Origin: Candidatus Aminicenantota bacterium
GTDB taxonomy: Bacteria; Acidobacteriota; UBA6911; RPQK01; JAJDTT01
Assembly: GCA_026706325.1 (NCBI GenBank)
Contig: JAPOYZ010000140.1
Coordinates: 1 to 11,298, forward strand
Direction of reading: 5' to 3'
Length of the DNA stretch: 11,298 nucleotides
The position numbers and the translations under genes are program-made. The notes beneath the pieces were generated by a model. The model was not told where the DNA came from. It did not search any database and saw nothing but the letters and a program-made list of their open reading frames with translations. This document shows positions 5,650-11,298 of the stretch, piece after piece; position 1 is the first letter of the stretch; each line of letters opens with the position of its first letter.

Positions 5650-7769
5650 GCCCCGGCGACGATCTCCAGCAGTTCCTCGCCGTAGCGACCGATCTTCGCC
5701 GGACCCAGTCCCTTGATGCTCTCCAGCTCCGCCAGCCGCCGGGGCCGGACGGCGGCCAGAAGCTTCAAGGTGGCGTCGTGAAGCACCGTGTAGGGGGGAA
5801 TCCGAGCCTCGCGCGCCCGGTTCGTCCGCCACGATCTCAGTTCCTCGAAAAGGGCTTCATCGTAGGTCAGGTCGTCGGTCACGGGCGCCGCCGCCCGGGC
5901 CTTGGGCTTGGCCCGCTTTCGGGGCGGAACAGGCCAGGAGAGCTCCACCGGGTCCTGGCGCAACATGACGCGTCGGCCCCGGGGCGTGATGGAGACCACG
6001 GGGTACTCACCGGAAGAGACGCGGACGCACCCGTCCCGAATCAGCTCCTCCAGGATGGCCCGTAGGTAGGTTTGCCCGTGGCTCGTGAGCAGACCGTGGG
6101 TCGAGAGCCGGTCAAGACCGCGGTCCATGATCTCCTGCGCTTTCGATCCCCTCAGCACCTGGAGCACCTTGGCCAGTCCGAACCGGCCCTGCATGCGGGC
6201 CACGCAGCTCAGGGCCTTCTGCAGAACGACCCACTCCTCTTCCGTCGGTTCCCGGATCTCACCCGTCGAGAAGCGACGGCAGCGATCGCAGTTGTCGCAC
6301 TCGGCGGCCGCCTCCCGGTCGCCGAAGTAGCCCAGGATGTAGCCGTGCCGGCAGCGCGTCGAATTGACATAGCCGAGGATGTCCCTCAATTTCCTCCGGT
6401 CGCGTCGGCGCTTCTCCACCAGATAGGAGGCCTCCCGGTCCAGGCGGACACGGCCGGAGTCCTGCAACAGAGAGATGGCGATCTGCCCACCCGGGGCCGG
6501 CTCCTGCCGGATCAGCTCGCTCCGCTCCAGCAGGGAGAAGAGGGTCCGAATCGACAAGTCGCTGGCTTCAGACGAGATTTCCCGGGTCCATGCCGTGAAC
6601 GGCTGGACTCGCGGTTCCTCCCGGGAACAGGTTCTCCGCAGCACTCTCCAGGTCCGCTCCAGGAGAAAGGGCTCCGGATTGGCGGCATCCAGAAAAAACT
6701 CCTGGGTCCGCACGTCGGCGTAGTTGTAGAGAAGCTCGCAAAGCGCCGGAGACCCGTCCCGGCCGGCCCGTCCGATCTCCTGGTAGTAGGCTTCGACGCT
6801 GCCCGGCAGGTCCCAGTGCACCACGAAGCGAAGATCGGTCCGGTCCACGCCCATGCCGAACGCGTTGGTGGCCACCACGACCGGAACGTCCTTCCCCATG
6901 AACCGATCCTGGACAGCCTGGCGCTCCTGGTCCGGCAAGCCCGCGTGATAGAGGCTCGTCTTCCTCCCGGCGTCCCGCAGCAGGGAATGGACCCGTTCCG
7001 TCTGTTTCCGGGTCGCGCAGTAGACGATTCCCGACTCCCATTCGTCCAGGATTTCGATCACACGGTCCAACTTGGCCTGGTGGTTCGCCGTCCGCGTGAC
7101 CATCAGCCGGAGGTTGGGCCGCGCCAGGCCAAAGACCAGAAGCCGGGCCTCCGAACGGCCTTCCTGCCCCAGTCCGAGTTGTTTCAGGATGTCCTCCCGA
7201 ACGTAAGGCGTGGCCGTGGCGGTCAGGGCCATCACCCGGGCCTCCGGAAACCGGCTCACGACCGGAGCCAGCCGCAGGTACTCGGGACGGAAGTCGTGCC
7301 CCCAGTGGCTGATGCAGTGCGCCTCGTCCACCGCCATCAGGGAAACCTGCCGATTCTGAAGGACTTCCATGAAACGCCGGTTCCGGAAGCGTTCCGGAGC
7401 CACGTAGACCAGCTTGTACGACCCCCTTTCCAACTCCCGGATGCGGTGGTCCATTTCCTGCCAGGAAAGCGAGGAGTTGATGAAGGTGGCAGGCAGGTTC
7501 CGGGCCACGAGTCCGTCCACCTGATCCTTCATGAGGGCGATCAAGGGCGAGACCACCACCGTGACCCCCTCCAGCAACATGGCGGTCAACTGGTAGCAGA
7601 GGGATTTTCCCTTCCCCGTCGGCATGATCACGATGGAATCGTCGCCGTTCAGGGTGTGGCGAATGGTCTCTTCCTGCCCCGGAAGAAAGGAGAGAAAGCC
7701 GAAATGCTCCTTCAGCGCCGCCCGCAGGTCGGGTGCAGGATCCACCAAGTTCGTATCTATTGAGCACAA
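5619..7769 (-). CDS. recQ: ATP-dependent DNA helicase RecQ
   Basis: A 716-residue 3'-5' DNA helicase for recombination and fork repair. Motif 0 is at FLPGQEETIR (28-37), Walker A is MPTGKGKS (49-56), the DEAH box is 148-151 followed by CISHWGHDFRPEYL, motif III is ALTATAT (181-187), and motifs V/VI run from ATNAFGMGVDR (300-310) to QEIGRAGRDG (330-339). The zinc site uses C473, C491, C494 and C497. A winged-helix RQC region follows at about 510-605, then a basic linker (616-628) and a C-terminal HRDC domain (about 632-706). About 134 residues separate GRAGRDG from the first zinc Cys, against about 50 in E. coli RecQ, so there is an inserted helical/winged segment. The start is TTG at 7769 with GGGAGGG ten bases upstream; GTG at 7745 is an alternative. 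The C-terminus overlaps nagA. Confidence 0.93.
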   Translation of the reverse strand: MCSIDTNLVDPAPDLRAALKEHFGFLSFLPGQEETIRHTLNGDDSIVIMPTGKGKSLCYQLTAMLLEGVTVVVSPLIALMKDQVDGLVARNLPATFINSSLSWQEMDHRIRELERGSYKLVYVAPERFRNRRFMEVLQNRQVSLMAVDEAHCISHWGHDFRPEYLRLAPVVSRFPEARVMALTATATPYVREDILKQLGLGQEGRSEARLLVFGLARPNLRLMVTRTANHQAKLDRVIEILDEWESGIVYCATRKQTERVHSLLRDAGRKTSLYHAGLPDQERQAVQDRFMGKDVPVVVATNAFGMGVDRTDLRFVVHWDLPGSVEAYYQEIGRAGRDGSPALCELLYNYADVRTQEFFLDAANPEPFLLERTWRVLRRTCSREEPRVQPFTAWTREISSEASDLSIRTLFSLLERSELIRQEPAPGGQIAISLLQDSGRVRLDREASYLVEKRRRDRRKLRDILGYVNSTRCRHGYILGYFGDREAAAECDNCDRCRRFSTGEIREPTEEEWVVLQKALSCVARMQGRFGLAKVLQVLRGSKAQEIMDRGLDRLSTHGLLTSHGQTYLRAILEELIRDGCVRVSSGEYPVVSITPRGRRVMLRQDPVELSWPVPPRKRAKPKARAAAPVTDDLTYDEALFEELRSWRTNRAREARIPPYTVLHDATLKLLAAVRPRRLAELESIKGLGPAKIGRYGEELLEIVAGAQAAPSSKTT

Positions 7770-7813
7770 ACCGGCACTACCCTCCCACGGCGAGGATCGA
7801 CCTGGTAAGCCTC

Positions 7814-7867
7814 AAAAAAAAGTCCGACCATTGGATGTTCGTCAAAGCTGCAACCAGCGTGGCGGAC
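7814..7867 (-). terminator. Candidate intrinsic terminator after fic, before recQ
   Basis: On the minus strand, GTCCGCCA (complement of 7860-7867) can pair with TGGTCGGAC (complement of 7822-7830) with one bulge. Eight T follow at once (complement of 7814-7821). The 29-base loop is long but contains a small inner stem, GCTG/CAGC. The position, about 50 bases after the fic stop and 45 before the recQ start, suits termination of the toxin-antitoxin transcript. Confidence 0.45.
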
Positions 7868-7918
7868 CCGCAGGGCCGAGCAGACGCGGCGCTGGTGCGT
7901 TTCCGATCTGTTCATCCC

Positions 7919-8485
7919 TCAAAGCAGCGCCCGGTGGACGCATTTCCTGATGGCATCGTAGTCTCCCTCATGGGACCGCCGGGAAGCTTCCATCCAAGCC
8001 TCGCGATCCAGCCGCGTGAGATCCATTCCATGACCGGCCCGCTCCGCCAGTTGCTTCACATACTGGAGTTGGACACGACCATTACCTTCGCGGAACGGAT
8101 GGACGAAATTGACATCACCCAGAATTGGCCCAACTTGGCCGGCAAACTGTTTCCGGGTCGTCCCCTGAAAATACGTTGCCACGATAATCCGGCGATGGAC
8201 ATCCATCATGCCAGTCTCGATGAACCGCCTCGGCTGGAACTGATTGCCGCCTTTCTCAATCTCTACGGTCCGTACCTCTCCGGCCCATTCGTAAATATCC
8301 TGAAAGAGATGGTGGTGGATCGCCTTAAGGTGATCAAGGTCGAAATCCCCCGTAGGAATCGCTTCCAGAAAGCGTTGCGCCACAAACTGGCGCTCCGCCA
8401 ACTCCAGCGTTTGGAGATCCCTAATGTTCAACCTGTTTCGAAGAACCGTGAAATCGGGAGGGTAGCAATAGTCAGGATCGCTCAT
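7919..8485 (-). CDS. fic: Fic domain protein (AMPylating toxin)
   Basis: A 188-residue single-domain Fic enzyme with a perfect active-site motif, HPFREGNGR (129-137). H129 is the catalytic base, and the Asn/Gly/Arg residues bind the ATP phosphates. The preceding flap region, DIYEWAGEVRTVEIEKGGNQF (63-83), is also typical. Fic toxins transfer AMP from ATP to a hydroxyl side chain; the stand-alone bacterial class paired with a small antitoxin is known to modify DNA gyrase and topoisomerase IV. The start is the ATG at 8485, whose ATG shares ATGA with the stop of the upstream small gene, so translation is probably coupled. No inhibitory S/T-xxx-E-G/N helix was found inside Fic itself, which fits the class regulated in trans. 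Local GC is lower than around it, which suggests acquisition by transfer. Confidence 0.88.
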   Translation of the reverse strand: MSDPDYCYPPDFTVLRNRLNIRDLQTLELAERQFVAQRFLEAIPTGDFDLDHLKAIHHHLFQDIYEWAGEVRTVEIEKGGNQFQPRRFIETGMMDVHRRIIVATYFQGTTRKQFAGQVGPILGDVNFVHPFREGNGRVQLQYVKQLAERAGHGMDLTRLDREAWMEASRRSHEGDYDAIRKCVHRALL

Positions 8486-8697
8486 TCGGCCGCGACAAGA
8501 CCCTTGCGGTCCTTCAGTCGCCGTGCGATGTAGGCGCGGCGGTCGGCGGGGCTCCATTCTTCCCGTTCGAACATCTCGAACATCGCCACCTCATCGGACC
8601 GGAGAGGATTTGCCTCCATCGCCTGCAGATGCAAAGCTTCGGCCAGACGTTCTCGAACGGAGGCGGCCACGGGATGACCGAGCTTTTTCTTCTGCAT
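8482..8697 (-). CDS. Small antitoxin partner of Fic (VbhA-like)
   Basis: A 71-residue charged protein encoded directly upstream of fic, overlapping it by four bases (ATGA). The central helix-like segment QAMEANPLRSDEVAMFEMF (25-43) is followed by EREEWSPADRRAYIARRL (44-61). I recall similar small Fic partners with EGNPL at the same point. In that alignment E28 would be the inhibitory Glu that blocks the ATP gamma-phosphate position in Fic, but the following Gly/Asn is Ala29 and no Ser/Thr stands four residues earlier. It therefore departs from the published [ST]xxxE[GN] motif. The ATG at 8697 is preceded by an in-frame GTG at 8700 that could also serve as the start. No strong Shine-Dalgarno is visible. 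Antitoxin identity rests mainly on the context and the overlap. Confidence 0.75.
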   Translation of the reverse strand: MQKKKLGHPVAASVRERLAEALHLQAMEANPLRSDEVAMFEMFEREEWSPADRRAYIARRLKDRKGLVAAE

Positions 8698-8818
8698 CAC
8701 AGGTTCAAAATATCACAATCCCCCACCCGGATCAGGAGATCGCGGCGAGCAAAAGACCGGTACCTTGGACCTTCGGAAACCCAAGTGGCCAGCAACGTCC
8801 GGATGTGCAGGAACGGAC

Positions 8819-9802
8819 TCAGCCTGCCATAAAGGGCTTGAGATACCGGGCGCTCCGGGCCACCGCTTCTTCCACCGGCATAACGCCGGCGAAGGCCTGG
8901 TGGACGGTCACGTAGCCTCCATACCCGATGGCGTCGAGGCCGCGGAAGACCTCTTCGAAATCGACGCCTCCTTCTTCCCAGAGTCCGATGTGGTCCACGG
9001 CGACGCCGCCGCGTCCCCAGGTCTCGACCACCGTCACCCCCGTGGGAGTCAGGAGATGGTTCTGAACATAGACGTTCATGATCCAGGGTTCGAGGCGGCG
9101 GATGGTCTCGGCCCCGTAGTCCTCGCCGGCGATGAACCAGTTGGCCGGTTCGTAGATGATGCCGAAATTGGAGCGGCCGACCCGCTTGAGGGTGTCCAGA
9201 GATCCCTGGACCGTCTCGAACAGGCTGGCGCAATGCGCCTGGTGGGCAAGCCGGATCCCCCGTTCCCGGGCCTCATCCGAGGCGCGGGCGGCCCATTCGA
9301 TGTCCTCTTCCTTCTTCATGCAGATCCGGATCAGATCGGATCCCAGCGCCTCGGTCAGGTCCAGGTAGGGGGTGATGTTGCGGAGGCCCTCGGGCCCCTG
9401 CTCGTCGTTGCGAGGAACCGCGAAATCGCCGGTGACCATGGAGACGGTCAGGCCCGCCTGGGCGATGGAGCGGGCGGCTTCCCGGACTCTCTCCGGCGGC
9501 GAATGGGTGCCCACCTGGGAGGCTCTCATGCAGATCGCATCATATCCGTGCTCCTGAGCCAGGCCGATGATCTGGTCCAGGGTCAGGTCCGCCCTTTCCT
9601 TGGAGCTGAAGGATTCGGCCACGCGTGCCGAGAGGGAAAGCTTCATAGTGTCCTCGCTGTTCGATTTGGAATCGGAAGGCTCCTCAGCCGCGGGACGGCA
9701 ACCGCTCAGAAGACCTGCGGCGCCCAGTCCCAGGATGCGCCCCAGCAACTGTCGCCGAGTCGGCGACGCCACTTGGTTCCACGCGCCTTCAGTTGCGCTC
9801 AT
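8819..9802 (-). CDS. Sugar phosphate isomerase/epimerase-like TIM-barrel protein with Tat lipoprotein signal
   Basis: A 327-residue protein of the xylose-isomerase-like TIM-barrel (AP endonuclease family 2) superfamily. Residues 13-35 read as a twin-arginine signal: SPTRRQLLG, a hydrophobic stretch, and a lipobox LLSGC with C35, followed by an acidic Ser/Pro linker (36-51). The barrel begins at MKLSLSARVAE (53-63). Likely metal or substrate residues are H187 and H190 in AHQAH, E218 in YEPANW, H249 in VQNHL and H301 in TVHQAF. The exact reaction is unknown; relatives isomerise or epimerise sugars and inositols. The ATG at 9802 overlaps the asd stop as ATGA and has GAGGTGAG upstream inside asd. 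The internal ATG at 9646 also has a good site (GAGGA). The first would give an exported lipoprotein and the second a 275-residue cytoplasmic enzyme. Confidence 0.8.
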   Translation of the reverse strand: MSATEGAWNQVASPTRRQLLGRILGLGAAGLLSGCRPAAEEPSDSKSNSEDTMKLSLSARVAESFSSKERADLTLDQIIGLAQEHGYDAICMRASQVGTHSPPERVREAARSIAQAGLTVSMVTGDFAVPRNDEQGPEGLRNITPYLDLTEALGSDLIRICMKKEEDIEWAARASDEARERGIRLAHQAHCASLFETVQGSLDTLKRVGRSNFGIIYEPANWFIAGEDYGAETIRRLEPWIMNVYVQNHLLTPTGVTVVETWGRGGVAVDHIGLWEEGGVDFEEVFRGLDAIGYGGYVTVHQAFAGVMPVEEAVARSARYLKPFMAG

Positions 9803-10878
9803 CGGCTGAGGCTCACCTCGACGCGCCGGCCTGAGCGGCGGGTCCGGTCTCCAACCAGTCGTTCGGCGATCTGGACGGCATTGAGGGCCGCCCCCTTGCG
9901 GATCTGATCCCCGCAGACGAACAGGTCCAGCCCGTGGACCCCGTTCTTCCCCGACCGGCTGATGTCGGAGCGAATCCGGCCCACGAAGACATCGTCCCGG
10001 CCCGACGCGTCCAGGGGCGTCGGAAATCGGTTGCCGGTGCGGTCGTCCCGAATCGAGACTCCGGGAGCGTTTTCCAGCAGACTCCTGGCCTGTTCCGCAT
10101 CGAGGGCCTCCTCGAGCTCCAGGTTGATGCTCTCGGCATGGGCGCGCATGACCGGAACCCGGACACAGGTGGCGGTGATGGCCACCGAGGAGTCGCCCCA
10201 GATCTTGTGGGACTCCCGAACCATCTTCGTCTCCTCCGTGTTGTACCCCTCGGGGCCGATTGCCGAGTCGTGGCTGAAGAGGTTGAAGGCGTACTGCTGG
10301 CGGAAAATCTCACAGGTGGGGGGGCGGCCGGACAGCACTTCCCGGGTCTGTTGCTCCAGTTCGGCCATGGCCGCGGCGCCGGCGCCGCTGGCGGCCTGGT
10401 AGGTGCTCACCACGATGCGCCGCACCCCGACGGCACGGTGTATGGGAGTCACCGGGACGATCATGATGATGGTCGAGCAGTTGGGGTTGGCGATGATGCC
10501 GCCATTGCCCAACTGCACGCCCTCCAAGGCTTCGGGGTTGACCTCCGGGACCACCAGCGGTATCCCCGGGGTCATGCGAAAGGCCGAGCTGTTGTCGACG
10601 ACGGTGGCGCCGGCCTCGGCGGCCAGAGGAGCGAACTTCCGGCTGATGGACGCGCCGGCGCTGAACAGGGCCAGTTCCAAGCCCCGGAAGCTGTCCTCCG
10701 TCAGTTCCTCGACGGTGTGGGGAATTCCTTGGAATTCAATTGTCCTGCCCGCGCTGCGGCGGCTGGCGAGAAGCTTGAGCCGGCCCACGGGAAAACGCCG
10801 CTCGGCCAGCAGGCGGATGAATTCCTGCCCGACGGCTCCGGTCGCACCCACGATGGCTACACACATATCGCCCGACAC
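9799..10878 (-). CDS. asd: Aspartate-semialdehyde dehydrogenase
   Basis: A 359-residue cytoplasmic enzyme that reduces beta-aspartyl phosphate to aspartate-semialdehyde with NADPH, at the branch to lysine/diaminopimelate, threonine and methionine. The Rossmann loop is VGATGAVGQEF (10-20). The catalytic nucleophile is C134 in NPNCSTI, followed by TYQAASGAG (159-167). The substrate-binding Arg and catalytic His appear as R245 and H247 in VPVMRAHAE. Length and order match the family. The start is GTG at 10878: AAGGAGGTG (complement of 10883-10891), nearly the full anti-Shine-Dalgarno complement, lies four bases upstream. It lies 88 bases after the peptidyl-prolyl isomerase gene on the same strand and overlaps the downstream TIM-barrel gene by four bases. 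It has its own likely promoter. Confidence 0.95.
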   Translation of the reverse strand: MSGDMCVAIVGATGAVGQEFIRLLAERRFPVGRLKLLASRRSAGRTIEFQGIPHTVEELTEDSFRGLELALFSAGASISRKFAPLAAEAGATVVDNSSAFRMTPGIPLVVPEVNPEALEGVQLGNGGIIANPNCSTIIMIVPVTPIHRAVGVRRIVVSTYQAASGAGAAAMAELEQQTREVLSGRPPTCEIFRQQYAFNLFSHDSAIGPEGYNTEETKMVRESHKIWGDSSVAITATCVRVPVMRAHAESINLELEEALDAEQARSLLENAPGVSIRDDRTGNRFPTPLDASGRDDVFVGRIRSDISRSGKNGVHGLDLFVCGDQIRKGAALNAVQIAERLVGDRTRRSGRRVEVSLSR

Positions 10879-10882
10879 GGCA

Positions 10883-10891
10883 CACCTCCTT
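10883..10891 (-). promoter_or_regulatory. Strong ribosome binding site of asd
   Basis: The minus strand reads AAGGAGGTG, followed by TGCC and the GTG start. It fixes GTG at 10878, rather than the ATG four codons later, as the asd start. Confidence 0.8.
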
Positions 10892-10906
10892 CTTACGTGG
10901 AGAAAA

Positions 10907-10915
10907 AGTATACCA
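10907..10915 (-). promoter_or_regulatory. Extended -10 promoter element for asd
   Basis: The minus strand reads TGGTATACT: a TATACT -10 box (five of six to consensus) with the TGn extension. No recognisable -35 box lies 16-18 bases upstream, which extended -10 promoters can tolerate. Transcription would start near 10900, about 20 bases before the ribosome site, in the one AT-rich patch of the intergenic space. Confidence 0.45.
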
Positions 10916-10920
10916 AGATG

Positions 10921-10947
10921 CCCGCCGCTGAGGTTCGGGACGGCGGG
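10921..10947 (-). other. GC-rich hairpin between the isomerase gene and asd
   Basis: CCCGCCG (10921-10927) and CGGCGGG (10941-10947) form a perfect 7-bp stem with a 13-base loop. It starts about 20 bases past the stop of the peptidyl-prolyl isomerase gene. A run of five T comes only 14 bases after the stem, so it is a poor intrinsic terminator. It also sits just upstream of the asd -10 box, where a dyad could be an operator. Confidence 0.3.
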
Positions 10948-10966
10948 GTGGGGGTAGGCTGCAGTT

Positions 10967-11298
10967 TCAGTTCAGCAGCGTCGCCTTCTTGATGTAGTCC
11001 AGCTTGGGGAAATCCCGCTTGAGATAACCGTTCCCTTCGGCTCGAATCCGCCCCTGACTCGGTCCTCTGCCCGAAGGAGCCCCCTCGCCGTACCCCTTGT
11101 AGACGGAGTCCACCACCTCCATCCCTTCGATGACTCGGCCGAAGGGAGAAAAGCCGTAGCCGTCCAGGCTCCCGTTGTCCTTGTAGTTGATGAAGAACTG
11201 CACCGACCGGGAGTGGGGCATGTTGGTCTTGGCAAAGGAAATGTAGCCCCGCTGGTTCGACTTCACCACCGGGTCGTCCTGGATGTTGGCGGCGCTCC
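10967..11298 (-). CDS. Cyclophilin-type peptidyl-prolyl cis-trans isomerase (C-terminal part)
   Basis: About 110 C-terminal residues; the gene continues beyond the right edge of the window, so no start is present. The reading frame enters as SAANIQDDPVVKSNQRGYIS and continues with the cyclophilin core SRSVQFFINY, LDGYGFSPFG and GMEVVDSVYKGYGEG. It ends with the tail GRGPSQGRIRAEGNGYL and FPKLDYIKKATLLN, which is typical of one bacterial cyclophilin group. The enzyme catalyses proline isomerisation during protein folding. The catalytic Arg-containing N-terminal half is outside the window, so location (cytoplasm or periplasm) cannot be judged. It lies upstream of asd on the same strand and may share read-through transcription with it. 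Confidence 0.88.
   Translation of the reverse strand, partial: SAANIQDDPVVKSNQRGYISFAKTNMPHSRSVQFFINYKDNGSLDGYGFSPFGRVIEGMEVVDSVYKGYGEGAPSGRGPSQGRIRAEGNGYLKRDFPKLDYIKKATLLN

Noticed and set aside
4716..6065. A 449-codon plus-strand frame across the nagA-recQ junction
   Set aside because: The translation is Pro/Arg/Gly-rich and spans two real genes in the wrong frame.
6072..7763. A 563-codon plus-strand frame opposite recQ
   Set aside because: The minus strand has every helicase motif in order; the plus frame has none.
7733..8533. A 266-codon plus-strand frame opposite fic
   Set aside because: The Fic active-site motif and the ATGA coupling are on the minus strand; the plus frame has no supporting feature.
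8701..8818. Possible terminator or promoter between the TIM-barrel gene and the antitoxin
   Set aside because: Only a 5-bp stem (CTTGG/CCAAG) without a T-run, and AT-rich bases too close to the antitoxin start to be a convincing -10 box.
9934..10992. A 352-codon plus-strand frame opposite asd
   Set aside because: Antisense to a well-conserved enzyme with a near-perfect ribosome site; its translation is low-complexity Gly/Asp/His-rich.

Overview
The window is gene-dense, high-GC bacterial DNA with little intergenic space. The genes point to a Gram-negative, soil- or marine-type lineage such as Acidobacteriota or a Planctomycetota/Verrucomicrobiota relative. The signs are a twin-arginine lipoprotein version of a TIM-barrel sugar isomerase, an MFS carrier with the NG-VEAVINP and HAGWPGG motifs, and a kinase fused to a nucleotidyltransferase. 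This placement comes from recalled protein flavour, not from a marker gene, and is tentative. No rRNA, tRNA, CRISPR array or insertion sequence was seen.

Left part (1-5649) looks like a sugar or amino-sugar module. At the left edge, the first 32 codons of a probable secreted protein run off the window on the minus strand. An MFS carrier (minus, 270-1805) is divergent from a plus-strand pair. The pair is an 822-residue fusion of a GlmU-like nucleotidyltransferase with a galactokinase-type GHMP kinase (1999-4467), and a NagA-type N-acetylglucosamine-6-phosphate deacetylase (4492-5649) 24 bases downstream. The 193-base divergent intergenic region holds a good promoter for the carrier and two tandem GC-rich hairpins. 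The simplest reading is uptake of a sugar, 1-phosphorylation plus nucleotide activation by the fusion enzyme (the Fkp architecture with a different front end), and deacetylation by NagA. The actual sugar cannot be read from the sequence.

Middle part (5619-8700) is on the minus strand. It holds a RecQ helicase (Zn, winged-helix and HRDC modules) whose 3' end overlaps nagA convergently by 31 bases, and a two-gene Fic toxin/antitoxin module with a 4-base ATGA overlap and visibly lower GC than its surroundings. A stem-loop followed by eight T separates fic from recQ.

Right part (8819-11298) is also on the minus strand, in transcription order. A cyclophilin-type peptidyl-prolyl isomerase (5' end outside the window) is followed by aspartate-semialdehyde dehydrogenase (asd), with its own likely promoter and a near-perfect Shine-Dalgarno. 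Next, overlapping asd by ATGA, is the Tat-lipoprotein TIM-barrel isomerase, which also has a well-placed internal start that would give a cytoplasmic form.

The most unusual items are the nucleotidyltransferase-kinase fusion beside NagA and the carrier, the two-start TIM-barrel protein, the hairpin pair at 1911-1959, and the Fic module with an altered antitoxin motif.
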